Shown here: piece after piece, positions 11,234 to 22,240 of the stretch
Layout: every line of letters starts with the position of its first letter
Numbering within the stretch: position 1 is the stretch's first letter
NCBI GenBank assembly: GCA_947095585.1
Contig: OX352763.1
Location: forward strand, 103,395,908-103,459,907
Source: Nephrocerus scutellatus
Lineage: Eukaryota; Arthropoda; Insecta; Diptera; Pipunculidae
DNA: 64,000 nt
Reading direction: 5' to 3'
The notes under the pieces: model-generated
The model's input: only the letters and a program-made list of their open reading frames with translations
Told to the model about the DNA's origin: nothing
Databases searched by the model: none
Program-made: the position numbers and the translations under genes

Positions 11234-13252
11234 GTGTCCGACGAGGCACCGCTGTCAGACCACATACACATCAGGTTTGACATTCCAGGCCCGTTGGAGC
11301 ATGCCTCTACCAGATATGATCCTAAGTCTACCGACTGGAATCTTTATCGAGGAATAGTTCTCTCTAAATTAGATTTGCTTGTCTCACCAATTGACTCAAT
11401 AGAGGTACTAGACGAGGCAGCTCACCAAGTTAATGATTTACTGCTTACTTCCTACCATGACAGTTGTGTCGTCAAAACTAATCTTTGTAAACGCAAAGTT
11501 CCGTGGTGGAACGACACACTGGCCAAGCTCAGGAGGAAAGTAAGAAAACTCTTCAACTCTGCTAAACGCACGAAGAGCTGGGACGAATATAAGTCCGCCC
11601 TTACAGAGTATAACTCTGAATTAAGACGATCTAAGCGGGCCACGTGGAGGAAGTGCTGCGAAAATATCGCTGAACTGCCTGCAGCTGCGAGAATCCACAA
11701 GGCACTCGTTAAAGATCAGACAAATACTGTGGGTCTGTTGAAAAAGAATGACGGTACCTACACGATGGACCGGGAAGACACACTGAAAACACTTCTAAAT
11801 GTTCATTTCCCCGGCTCGTACAACAGTGTACCACACACAAACTCGAACACGATTGACCGAAGGGTTAGCATCGCTAGTAGAACCAATAGTTTATCTGGTA
11901 AGATATTTGCCTCAGATAAGGTTAGATGGGCAGTAGGCTCCTTCAAACCATTCAAAGCCCCTGGGGGGGATGGCATCTTTCCCGCTCTTCTACAGAAGGC
12001 GATCGATGCAATCCTTCCAATCTTAATTTTATTATTTAGAGCTAGCTACAACTGGGGGTACATCCCGGTCGCCTGGAGACAGGTAAACGTGATTTTTATC
12101 CCCAAACCAGGCAATAGGCCTAGCGAGCTACCTAAATCATACAGACCTATCAGTCTAACATCGTTTGTCCTGAAAATCATGGAGAGACTCATCGATGTTC
12201 ATATTAGAGGCAGACTAGAGATATCTGCTCCTCTGCACTCAAGCCAGTATGCATACAGAAAAGGCAAAAGCACAGAAGGTGCCCTCCACTATCTGGTTAA
12301 AAAGATAGAAGGAACTTTTAGATCCAAGGAGGTTGCTTTGTGTGCATTTCTGGACATTGAAGGCGCCTTCGATAACACTGGCTATGACTCTATACAGAGA
12401 GCTATTAGTCATAAGGGTATCGAAACCTCGACCAATCAATGGATTAGGGCTATGCTCGAGAGTCGAGATATCACATCTTCCTCAGGAGGAGTGTCAGTGT
12501 CTGTGACCGCAGTCAAGGGATGCCCCCAAGGAGGTGTCCTCTCTCCCCTTCTGTGGTCAATGGTCATAGACGATCTCTTGGCCAATCTACACAGATTAGG
12601 CTACACTGCCATAGGCTACGCTGACGACCTGGCAATTATAATAAGAGGCAAACACTGCAAGACTATCTCTGCTGTCATGCAATGTGCGCTTTTAACAGTT
12701 TTAGACTGGTGCAGCAGGGAAGGGTTATCCATCAATCCTTGCAAGACGGTTCTAGTGCCTTTTACTAAAAGAATATTGATTGACTTAAATCCAATCATCA
12801 TTAAAGGCACCACTCTTACGTATTCCAGCGAGGTCAAATACCTCGGAGTTATCCTTGACAAAAGACTTAACTGGAATGCTCATATTAAGTCTGCTACTAA
12901 ACGCGCTACAAGGGCCCTATGGGCCTGCAGGAGACTTTACGGCAGTACTTGGGGCCTCAATCCTAAGATGATACATTGGATTTACACGTTGATGGTGAGA
13001 CCCATAATCTCGTATGCGGCCATAATATGGTGGCCCAAGGCACTCGAGCGTAAAACGGCAAACGAGCTTCAGAAGCTCCAAAGGATTGCCTGTTTAGGTA
13101 TTACAGGTGCTATGCGTACCTGCCCAACGACAGCATTAGAAGCTATCGTAGGTCTTTCGCCCCTTCAGGCATTCATTAGGAAGACGGCCGCTAGATGCGC
13201 TATTAAGCTGCAGAATTTAAGTATAAACCAGGCGACCTTGTGGGACACCTGA
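11234..13252 (+). pseudogene. LINE reverse transcriptase
   Basis: A 672-residue frame carries the reverse transcriptase. Blocks seen in order are KAPGGDGIFPALL (fingers), SYRPISLTSFVLKIMER, FLDIEGAFDN near residue 372 (first catalytic aspartate), GCPQGGVLSPLLW, and GYADDLAI near residue 461 (catalytic YADD). A thumb region follows with YLGVILDKRLNW and the LINE-typical YAAIIWW. The catalytic aspartates are present. The frame is lost near 13,229 by an indel and the protein continues in the RNase H frame, which opens at 13,240. The parent element made one ORF2 polyprotein. Confidence 0.92.
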
Positions 13253-14226
13253 GTATTCTCAACTCAATTCCCGAAAGAGACATGTTCTGCACAATACCGG
13301 ACGTTATGGTCAGGGAGTACTGTTTCGGAAGGTTATTTGAAGTTGAGATCTCAGACCGCGCAAGCTGGTCAAACGGTGCTCCGACACTAGACACTAATGG
13401 ACTGGTTTGGTTCACTGACGGATCTAAGATGGAATCGGGAGTCGGAGCCGGTGTCTATGGACCTAATACAAGGGTCTCGATACCAATGGGAGACAGTCCA
13501 ACGGTCTTCCAAGCCGAACTCCATGCCATAGAGATCTGTGCCAGGTTAAACCTTAGCAAAGGCGTTAAAGGCGTTAGAATATATATTTATTCAGACAGTC
13601 AGGCAGCAATTAAAGCTCTATCGTCCAACTCGATGGACTCTTTAACAGTAAAAAGCTGCTACGAAGCGTTGCAATCTCTGGCCAGACACAACAGGGTTAA
13701 GCTCGGTTGGGTACCAGGTCATCGAGGTATCGCAGGCAACGAAGCCGCAGATGAACTAGCTAGAGCAGGTTCGGAGGCTGCATTCATAGGACCTGAACCT
13801 TTTTGTGGCGTCAACTGGTGTGCCGCCACGAAGGTGATAAATAGTTGGGAGGGCGAACTTCGTCTGGCTCATTGGGTTAACACCCCAGGGCTTAGGCAAT
13901 CCAAACAACTGATCAGACCCTATACATATAAAGAAATCCTTAACTTAGATAAAGGTAGCATTAGGAAACTAGTCGGTTTTCTTACAGGCCACTGTGGCCT
14001 TAGATATCATCTTAACAAAATAGGTGTAGGCTCTCAAACAGAATGCAGATTCTGTGCAGAGGATGAGGAGTCATCCGAACATGTTCTCTGCGATTGCCCA
14101 GCACTTATTTGGTTAAGGAAACGCATCTTCCATAAGGAAATATGCTCAACAGTGGAGTTGAAGAACTCTGCTACTAAGGATATATTATCTTTTATCAGGA
14201 AGGTAGTATGTCTATTAGACAACTAA
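13240..14226 (+). pseudogene. LINE RNase H domain and C-terminal zinc knuckle
   Basis: RNase H degrades the RNA strand of the RNA-DNA hybrid. The catalytic set is visible: VWFTDGSKMESGVGAG (D), FQAELHAIEIC (E), IYSDSQAAI (D) and GHRGIAGNEAADELA (D). A C-terminal CRFCAEDEESSEHVLCDCP resembles the zinc knuckle of I/jockey-type ORF2 proteins. The frame is the downstream part of the RT protein after one indel and ends in a stop at 14,226, about 60 bp before the poly-A tail. Confidence 0.9.
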
Positions 14227-14508
14227 TGCCCTATCGATACAATAGATCTTTCAGGTCGCGGTGTCAGTCACTTGGACTAGGGTCTACACAAAAAAAAAAA
14301 AAAAAAAAAAAAAAAGGGTCTTGTTTCTTGTACTTGTCGGAATTAGAGTTTGCCTGTCGGTCTTTGCTGGTGCTGTACATATTTATAATTTGAAAATAAA
14401 ATTATTTCCTTAAGATTTTTACTGACTGTACACCAATCGTGAGATTTTTTTTAATTTTGTTTCCGACTACACAATGGGAACCCTATTGGTAGTTACATCA
14501 ACTTTTTT

Positions 14509-15985
14509 AACAAAAAAATCGGTCGACGCGAATTAATTGCGGACAGGAGTGAGAAAATTTTATTGTGCGCGTCGACACATAAAAAAAATGGCGTCATCGA
14601 TGCCATGCAAAATTTTCCGAAAACTGTCGTATTATTAATAAGTTTTCGCATCGTGATGATTAGCAATGCACAACCGGTGCCATAATCTAGTATTTTGTGC
14701 CTGTCTAAGAAAAAATTTTAACTTGCTGAAGAATTCATTTTTTTTTGTGCAACGCCGTAAGGAAAAATGGCGTAACTGTGATTGAAAAAAAAAAAAAAAG
14801 AATCGCGGTCGATGTAGGATAGTTCGCGGACAACAGGCAAGAAATTTTATTGTGCGCGCCGCCACAGTGGGAAAAAATGGCGTCAGCGATTTCAAAATCA
14901 GAGAAAAGTTTTTGCATGATTAATAAAGTTTTGCTCGTCGTAAGAATTGGTAATGCACCATCGGTGCCCTAATTCATTAATTTTGTGCGTGAAAAGGAAA
15001 ATTTTCAATCATTAAAAATACATATTTTTGTGTAACGCCATTAAATAAAAATAGGGTAACTGTGACTTTTTTAAAATGGAGTCGATGCAGAATAATTTGC
15101 GGTTAGCGGTGAGAAAATTTTATTGTGCGTGCCGTGCCGCGTAAGTACAGTAGGCAAAAAGGTCTTCATTACTCAATTTCAAAAATTGATCGGATTTTTA
15201 ATAAATTTTTTTTTGCAAAGTTCGTCATAATAATTAGTAATGCACACGAGTAACGTCAACACTTTCGGCGACGTCAGCACTTCCTCAATTCTAAAGCACT
15301 CTGTGCTTTAGTGCTTAAAGATAAGGAATTATGCCTCGTAGAAAATTCATATGCATCGTCTGAAGATTTATTTATCTCTCAGTCTGATCCCCTATGGACA
15401 GATCGAGACTTTGTTTATTTATCTCGCTGTCTGATCCATTCTGGACAGACCGAGACTTTTATGTATGATCATATTAATATATAATGTTTATTTATCTTTC
15501 AGTCTGATCCCATCTGGACAGATCGAGACTTTGTTTTAATTTTATCGCAGTCTGATCCCTTCTGGACAGACCAAGAATTATGCATGCTTCTTCGTTAATC
15601 AAATTGAATAATAAAGTTAGTCTTTGTACTGATCTAAGCTCGGCGAGTGTTCTCATTTAATATATCTCACGCGGTGCCCTAATCTAACATTTTGTGCATG
15701 AAAAGGAAAATTTTCAATCATTAAAAAATACACATTTTTGTGTAACGCCATAAAGGAGAATGGCGTAACTGTGACTTTTAAAAATGGAGTCGATGTAGAA
15801 ATTGCAGATAGCGGTCCGATATTTTTTATAGAGCGTGTCGACTGGTACAGTAGGAGAAAAAAGGCGTCATCATTCAATTTCAAAAATTGATCGGAAGTTA
15901 ATAATTATATGCAAAGTGCCTCATAATGATTAATACTGCACCAGCGATGCACTAACCTATCATTTGCGTGCCTGAAGTAAAGTTT
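14509..15985. repeat. Satellite-like tandem array, ~270-300-bp monomer, about four copies
   Basis: Landmarks recur in order: GGTCGACGCG or GGAGTCGATG; GAAAATTTTATTGTGCG (14,551; ~14,843; ~15,113; altered near 15,820); ATGGCGTCA; GTAATGCAC; CGGTGCC; TTTTGTGC; GTAACGCCA and AACTGTGAC. Copies differ by substitutions and small indels. The third copy is split by a solo LTR at 15,249-15,667. No coding frame is shared by the copies. Confidence 0.8.
15249..15667. mobile_element. Solo LTR with 4-bp target duplication and four internal hairpin repeats
   Basis: The insertion interrupts a satellite monomer. Removing it rejoins TAATGCACACG to CGGTGCCC as in neighbouring monomers. CACG flanks it on both sides (15,245-15,248 and 15,668-15,671). 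Inside, at about 15,366-15,590, a block containing CAGTCTGATCC-N4/5-GGACAGA and GAGACTTTG occurs four times at 47-73-bp spacing. AATAAAG near 15,610 is a likely polyadenylation signal. A 4-bp duplication suits a Ty3/gypsy-type LTR, but the family is not identified. Confidence 0.65.
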
Positions 15986-16499
15986 TACACATCTGGATCC
16001 TTTTTTCGGAGTTGCCGAGCTTTGGCCAGAGGTGGATTTGCTGAGACGTCGAGTGGTCTCTACCCTAGTGGATAGTCATTGACACGGCGGCCGTGTTAAT
16101 TGCCGAACAGCGACCCGTAATGTGGATGTGGATAGATTAGATATATATATAATCAGTTAGTTTTTTTTGAGTTAAGTGCTTACAAGTATAATGTGTAGAA
16201 AGAAGGTTCTTTACGCTAGAAAGGAAACGGGAGAGGGGATAAGCCCTACCGCTAAATTTCTCTTAATGGTCATTAATAATCCTTATTCCAGGAATGCCGA
16301 TCGTCCATCTCGTCAGCGCTGCCGTGGAAGACGTACCGGATTAAATATTCACCAAACAAGGTAAATGTTACGTTTTATTTTTATATAAATAGCTACATAT
16401 ATATATACAAGAATCGTATATACTTCCATTTCCGGTCGTATCGCGCGTGGTAGCAAAAGGGTTTTCCTTTCTCTCGCTGGGATCAGCTTATAAATATCC
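15986..16499. other. Spacer, nothing coding recognised
   Basis: No gene was recognised. Around 16,299-16,345 the string CGTCAGCGCTGCCG followed by GAAGACGTACCGG closely matches 61,706-61,740, and both are followed within ~40 bp by AGGTAAATG. Confidence 0.45.
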
Positions 16500-16975
16500 C
16501 TATCTTAGGAGTAGTAATTACTCGAATTTGCTTTAGTATTAAATCTATATTTTGGTTGTATTATATGAATAACAAGATATATAATTATATCGAAATAAAG
16601 ATTGCGTAGGCCTATGACCCTGCCCACCAAAAAATTACGATCGAATTAAATATACTCGGCTTAGGAGTAGTATTTACTCGAATTTGTTTTAGTATTAGAT
16701 CTATTATCTTTTGTTTGATATTGTATAAATAACCAGATATATAATTATATCGAAATAAAGATTGAGTATGCCTATGACCCCTAAGGGCAAGGTTACCAAG
16801 ATTGCGATCGGATTAAATATACTCATCTTAGGAGTAGTAATTACTCGAATTAGCTTTAGTATTAAATCTATATATTTTTTGGTAGTATATGAATTATCCG
16901 ATATATAATTATAACGAAATAAAGATTGCGCATGCCTATGACCCCCTAAGGGCAAGGTTACCGAGGTTTCAATCT
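16500..16975. repeat. Tandem repeat, ~160-bp unit, three copies
   Basis: Each unit starts CTTAGGAGTAGTAWTTACTCG (about 16,503, 16,669 and 16,828). It continues through TTTAGTATTARATCTAT, GATATATAATTATA-CGAAATAAAGATTG and GCCTATGACCC. The last two share CTAAGGGCAAGGTTACC. The spacing is 159-166 bp. No coding content is seen. Confidence 0.85.
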
Positions 16976-17075
16976 AAGTACATATACCTATCTTATGGGT
17001 AGAGCCCGGAAGTTCATGTAAATACATATTTGTAGTGGTTAATCTTATTTGAAATTTTGAAGAAAAACCATTTTT

Positions 17076-17760
17076 GGTAAATGTGAAACAGTTGGAAAAA
17101 ACGAATTCAACAACAATCGCCCAGTGTTTCGATGAATCGATAACTATCTTAGGTTAGTTAATTTTGTTACATTAATTTTTTTAATTTGAAGAAAATCTTC
17201 TTCTTCTGGTTTTAGGTCCAAACATTTCAAAAAACGATGTCTTACTTTTTTTAAGTGATGCAGCACCATATATGATTAAAGCCGGTAAGGGATTAAAATT
17301 GATTTACCCAAACATGCTACATGTAACATGTATAGTTCACGGGTTACATAATGTAGCAGAAGCAATTCGTGATCAATTCCCAAACATGGTGGGGAACCTG
17401 GTTGGAGGCTGCTGTGTACTATTGCCGTCATTTTGAAAAAATTAAAGAAGTTTTCAATAATTTGAATGAGACTGAGGCCATTGCAATTTTAGAGGCCAAA
17501 AAATTACTTCAAGATCCACAGGTTCGAAATGATTTAATTTTTATAGCGAGCAATTTTGAATTTCTACCAGAAATGATAAAAAAGCTAGAAGGAAGATTGC
17601 TACTCTCGCAATCACTAAAAATACTTAACGACATAGAAAGCAGGATTATGTCTGAGGAGCAACCAAACTCTAAGGTGAAGATTAAATTTTCGTCAATTTT
17701 CTTCGAAAAAAAATTTCGATCTGGAAGTATTAAAAAAAAAGTGAAAAAAGGAAACAAAAC
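17076..17760 (+). pseudogene. hAT-family transposase fragment
   Basis: A first piece ends in AQCFDESITIL before an intron-like GTTAGT ... GGTTTTAG (about 17,153-17,217). It continues GPNISKNDVLLFLSDAAPYM, then IYPNMLHVTCIVHGLHNVAE, DQFPNM and, after a deletion and frame change near 17,386, WGTWLEAAVYYCRHFEKIK. The LLFLSDAAPYM ... HVTC-x2-HxLH pattern is the central DDE region of hAT proteins related to CGGBP1-like elements. The block between DQFPN and WGTW, normally much longer, is missing. The frame then runs on into unrelated sequence to 17,944. Confidence 0.65.
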
Positions 17761-17965
17761 CAAAAATGCGTTCTCATTAAAAAGGTTGTCCTCTCAAACG
17801 CTCCCGTCAATAACGGTCGCTGGGTTGGCCCCAGGATCGTCGCGTTGGCGCCTTTCACTCGCGTTCGGTGGTTTTTTCCCTCGTTCTCTCGGGGTGGCTT
17901 GTGAGTTCGAAATACTAAGTACTTCACGCTTTGTATTTTGTTAGTAAGTATTGCATTGATGTATC

Positions 17966-18219
17966 AACTCTTAATAAATAAATCTTCATTTTCAGCTACA
18001 GTGGCTCAAGAGTACTACCTTGCCACTACCATTAACCCGTTCTTTCCCTAATTCTAGGAACAAAGCGTACAAGTACTTTGTACTTGTATAAACTCTTAAT
18101 CAATAAACCTTCATTTTTAGCTACAGTGGCTCAATAGTACTACCTTGCCACTACCATTAACCCGTTCTTTCCCTAATTATAGGAACAAAAGTATGAGTAC
18201 TTTGTACTTTTACTTTTAC
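17966..18219. repeat. Two direct copies of a 125-bp LTR-like block
   Basis: AACTCTTAATMAATAAA ... CTACAGTGGCTCAA ... TACCTTGCCACTACC ... AGGAACAAA occurs at 17,966 and again at 18,091 with few differences. AATAAA signals and the pyrimidine-rich flank suggest the 3' part of an LTR with a duplicated R/U5-like block. No LTR ends were identified. Confidence 0.6.
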
Positions 18220-18329
18220 ATTTTTTTTACTTAATGAATAATGACCTTTTGTAATCGAAACAAAATAAAGAGACAAATATAAATTCCAAGACACAAAACA
18301 ACAAATTTTTATTGCAACGACCCTCCTTT

Positions 18330-18701
18330 TGAATCTTGGTCAAACTGAGGTCTACCCCGGCTGGAAAACCTCGTTACAACTTGAATGTGCACTTGCATTA
18401 CGCTGCCGATGACTCTGAAAACTTAGGTTTAATAAGAATTTATGGCTCTTATCCAGCAAAAAAACTTCTTGAACTAGTTGAATCTAAGTTAAATGATTTT
18501 AAGCTAAATTTATGTACAGACATTGTTTCTGTCATCAGTGATGGAGCGAGTACTATGGTGAAGTTCGGAAAGCTAGCTCCGTGTACGCAACAACTGTGCT
18601 ACAATCACGCTCTCCATTTAGCTGTGACGTCAGTTCTCTATGTAAAAAAACAATCCAAAGCTGACGAGTCTACTGACAACCAGCAGCGGCTACGCCTTTG
18701 A
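18330..18701 (+). pseudogene. Second hAT-family transposase fragment
   Basis: The frame reads YNLNVHLHYAADDSENLGL, then IRIYGSYPAKKLLELVE, then DIVSVISDGASTMVKFGKL, then QQLCYNHALHLAVTSVLY. The D-G-A-S and C-x2-H-ALHLAV blocks are the hallmark of hAT transposases related to BED-zinc-finger proteins. It differs from the fragment at 17,076-17,760, so two hAT lineages are present. The N-terminal BED finger and the C-terminal dimerisation domain are absent. Confidence 0.7.
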
Positions 18702-19627
18702 ATTTTGAAATAAAGTTAAAATTAAATTGTATTCATCTTGTTCTTGTATTGTTGTTAAATTTCTGTTAGCGTAAAAAATCAAATTGTACTTATTTTATCA
18801 AACATTAAATAAAACTACTCTGGTTTATAAATTAAATTTTGAAGTAAATGGTTTTTATTAAACATAAAAGGAAACCTAAGTTTTATGCAATCGGAAAATT
18901 TCAGTTCGCTATTCTTATTTTTGTGGAGAGCACGTCTCCATCGTTTTTTGGTAAATGTCCAACGCGATACAATAGTTTTAACGTAATTATAGGAAATAGA
19001 AATAGTTTAGAGATAAGTATTTGTTTAAAAGAGAATGACCTGACTGCATTTAGACCGAGACATCCTCTTTTCCTCGTTCCTACCTATCCCAAGTGGCTTT
19101 CTTGTCATTTTTCTATAAGTCGACACGAATAATTTTTTTTGTTCATGAGGAGGTGTCACTGGTACGTGACAAGGACCGCCCGACCGACGAGCTAAGCCGA
19201 GCAACCGCGAGTGTGTCGCGTCGTGTCAAGGGAATTGCAATTTTGTTCTACTTTAGTGCTATTAAGGTTTTTTAACAATAGTATTTGGTTGAATAAAAGT
19301 TACAGTAGGGCTTTTATCGGTTCTTAAATGCATCAATTATTCATCAATTCATAATTAATTCATTAATATTAATTCTTGAAAGTTTTCGTCAGGAATTGCC
19401 ACTATCATTAACTGTTTCTTAATGTCAAACTTACAAGGAAGAAGTCAAAATAAAATGTTATCGTTAATCCAAACTGAGGTTTTTATCTATTCAAACTGGT
19501 TAGTGGTAAAATGTGAAATTATATTAGGGTCAATAAGTCTTTGGTTAATATTATTCATAGATTTGCTAGTTGAATTCCTAATTGGATATCCTGAACTAGA
19601 TGGAAACGCACGATGCCAATTTGCATT
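18702..19627. other. Spacer, no recognisable gene
   Basis: Some open frames exist, for example at 18,848-19,132 on the plus strand, but none shows a known domain or a convincing start context. A GC-richer stretch at 19,140-19,240 and an AATAAAAG at about 19,292 may be a decayed LTR. Confidence 0.45.
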
Positions 19628-20278
19628 TCAACCCAAACTTGGGTGCATGAAAACGTAGTAATATGTTTCTTCCACATACTGTGCGTTAATATCGATCGAG
19701 AATGCACTGTCCGCTCGCCGCTCCCATTCCACTGCACACACAGCAAAGAGCAAGAAATTGGCATCGCCAGTCAGATTTGCTTTTAGGTAGTGCAGCTTCT
19801 GCGAGTTAGCCAGCCTTTCGTTGTATTGGATGAGGTCAACAAATAAATTTTCGAATTCGGTCCAACTGGTGTACTCACCGTTGAAAATTGGAACGTTGAT
19901 TCGAGGCAAGTGTGCATCGATCGACTGTTGATTTGGTGATGATTTGACCTCATCTTGGCGACTCTCAATAGCGGATATTTGTCTCGTCACTGTCTTCAGG
20001 TTGGAAATCGCTGCGAAGTAATAATCCTCCGCTTGTTCACGTTTTACGTTTTCTCCCTCGATTTCCTCCGCACCGCACACAGCCTCGACCAGGTATTGCA
20101 CCTCGCAAAACTCCCGATAGATTGATTCCACGTGTTCGATCCGTGCCTGTGTGACCTCTTCAGTCACCCCTGGAGTCTCACTCGTTATCCCATTACTCTT
20201 CTTTACTGCTCTCTGGAGGGTCCACTGTAGCGATGCTTGTTTTACACGAATCGTCGCCATGGCACTTTGTATTGCCAC
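19628..20278 (-). pseudogene. BEL/Pao gag, 5' part
   Basis: The minus-strand frame starts at an ATG next to 20,260-20,278. It encodes a helical N-terminus and the gag block LPRINVPIFNGEYTSWTEFE, followed by NLFVDLI, NSQKLHYLKANLTGDA. That block is diagnostic of BEL/Pao gag (DUF1759-type). After LTGDA the frame turns to unrelated residues near 19,760, marking a deletion or truncation. The upstream leader, primer-binding site and LTR (20,279-21,053) match the same element. Confidence 0.85.
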
Positions 20279-20399
20279 ACCACTGATGCGTGCGAATTAA
20301 CTGGCTTTTACTTAACCTTTCACACAAAAGACTTGAACTTGGTCGATCACTATTATGTCTCTTACCCACGAGTTTGATTGTGTTGCGAAACGAAAGAAT

Positions 20400-20420
20400 C
20401 CGGCTCTCGAAGGACCAAAA
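20400..20420 (-). promoter_or_regulatory. BEL/Pao primer-binding site
   Basis: On the minus strand, immediately after the LTR end, the sequence reads TTTTGGTCCTTCGAGAGCCG. TGGTCCTTCGA is the usual start of BEL/Pao primer-binding sites. It lies between the LTR and the gag leader. Confidence 0.75.
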
Positions 20421-21053
20421 TGTTGGTTGGATTTCATGGGCAGTTGTTCATAGAGGCTACATCGTGCGCTACGCTTGCATTTTTCTTTTTGATTTTGTGT
20501 TTTTGAAGTAAATTCGATATTTGGATGGAATAAATTTTAGTCCAAAAAATTCGATATCAATTTGTGAGACTTGGTGCTATCGTTTCATTAAGTTCTCCAA
20601 GCGAAAAATTGGCACGATACTGTTACGCAAACGGAATAATAATTTATTTCAACAACAGCAACGAAATCGTAATGCCGTCATGCCGGCCATACCCAACGTC
20701 AACGTCAACTAAATGTACAAAATGCCGGACGCGGACTAAATCGACAAATCGCAATATCGTTCAGGACAATGTGCTGGCAATTAAATATTTCGATCCGGAT
20801 AATGACGATGGCATGCATCAGTGCGGCGGAAGCGCCATTCTCGTCGGTACCGTTCGATGTGTGTCAATAAAAACAATCGTTAGAGAAGCGCCCCCTCGAA
20901 TGTCCGGCGATGCTGCTCAGTCGACGACTCGATTGAAAGACGAAAAAGTATGAAGTAGAACTGACAATTCTCTCAAATGTCATTTTCTCATAGTAGTACG
21001 TAACTTCCGATGTGCGTGTTTGTGTGTATATATTGTTGGCTAACGATCCAACA
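20421..21053 (-). mobile_element. BEL/Pao 5' LTR
   Basis: Read on the minus strand, the 633-bp block starts TGTTGGATCG at 21,053 and ends CCAACCAACA at 20,421, next to the primer-binding site. The terminal TGTTGG...CCAACA is the expected inverted repeat. The first 20 bases (21,034-21,053) are themselves a palindrome-like TGTTGG...CCAACA. The sequence just beyond 21,053 is Copia gag, so the BEL copy abuts or inserted into a Copia element. Only the 5' part of the BEL element remains. Confidence 0.78.
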
Positions 21054-22240
21054 CATTTGAAACTGCGAATAAATTGAACGGTATCGGTTCCAGATGAGTG
21101 GCTTGGTAGCATTTTGTTAGCTAGTTTACCGAATGACTTTGGTCCTATGATAATGGAACTTGATTGGAACAATTGATTCAATCAAATAGAAATTAAATTG
21201 CGGTTATAATTCCGTTCTTTGGAAACTGTGGTAGCAACAATAAGTCAAAATCATCGTCAAAAAACAACGTCAAGTGTTTTAATTGTGGCAAACGTGGGCA
21301 TATGGCTAAAGATTGCCGTTCGCCGAAAAGTGAAATTAAGTCACAGCCACAATATAGTAAAAATCAAAACTCACAACCAAAAGTTGCATTTTCATCAAGA
21401 TTCGGTTGAAGTTACAAGTGCAGCATATTTTTCAAAACGTTGCCATGAAACTGAGTGGGGTACATAGATAGTGGATCATCACAGCATATGTCACCATTTG
21501 AAAACTTATTCACCGAAATAAAATCATCCGAAATTACACAAATTACTTTGGAAAATTCAGTTAAAGGTGTCGGAAAAATACAAGTGCTTGTAAACGAATT
21601 CGAGATAGATTTTAATAATGTTCTGTGCGTTCCTGGTTTTTTATTTGAATTGAAATTAAAAATTGTGAGATTTGCAAAGAAGGTAAGCAAACTCGAAAAT
21701 CATTTACTAATAGCACGACACGCACAAATAACATTTTAGATTTAGTTCATCCCGATTTAATAGGCAAAATGGAAAATAAATCAATCGGTGGTGCTTAATT
21801 CATACTTGCCTTTATAGATAACCATTCATCAATTTATAGATAACCGGAGTACATCAATCAAAAGTTCGAAAAATATTTTAAGATTAATGGTATCCAACAT
21901 CAGTTGCGTATGCTCCCGAGCAAAACGTTATCGCCGAAAGAACAAATAGAAAATTAGTGGAAAAAGCCAAGTGTATGTTGTTTGATTCAAAGCTGGATTT
22001 CTTGTTCTGAGCTGAAGCTGTTAACGCGGCAACATATATATTAAATCGATCAGCAAATGCCACATTAAATAAAAAAGAGGTTTGGCCAGGAAATAAAGTT
22101 GATGTTAGTCATCTTCAAGTATTTGGTAGTCCAAAAGCAAAAACGGAAGAAATGGGATAAAAAGTCAAAAAATTGGTTTTTGTGGGATTTTCTGAAGGTA
22201 CTAAATGTTATCGCTATGTTTATAAACGAAAGTGGTTCTG
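21054..22240 (+). pseudogene. Copia gag, protease and integrase remnants
   Basis: Gag is seen as SGLVAF and, in the neighbouring frame, PNDFGPMIMELDW. A zinc knuckle CFNCGKRGHMAKDC lies at 21,271-21,312. The protease active site DSGSSQHMS is at about 21,467. Integrase pieces are CEICKEGKQTRKSF (zinc-binding part), DLVHPDLIGKME and FILAFIDNHS (core), and AERTNRKLVEKAKCMLF then AATYILNRSANATLNKK. At least five frame changes or stops separate these blocks. Part of the integrase core between 21,830 and 21,900 is deleted. Confidence 0.82.

Larger units (their letters stand above)
10727..14315 (+). mobile_element. 5'-truncated LINE with RNase H (I/LOA-like), with target duplication and poly-A tail
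   Basis: The order is endonuclease, reverse transcriptase, RNase H and a terminal zinc knuckle, followed by a poly-A run at 14,289-14,315. The flanks repeat: AGGGTCTTGTTTTCTTGT at 10,709-10,726 and AGGGTCTTGTTTCTTGT at 14,315-14,331, differing by one T. This is a target-site duplication of about 17 bp. The element begins inside the endonuclease domain, so ORF1 and the endonuclease start are lost, as is usual after incomplete reverse transcription. Only two frameshifts break the remaining coding region. An RNase H after the RT points to the I, LOA or R1-related groups; I did not settle the clade. Confidence 0.88.

Noticed and set aside
18848..19132. 94-codon plus-strand frame
   Set aside because: No recognisable domain, AT-driven composition, and no splice or promoter context.
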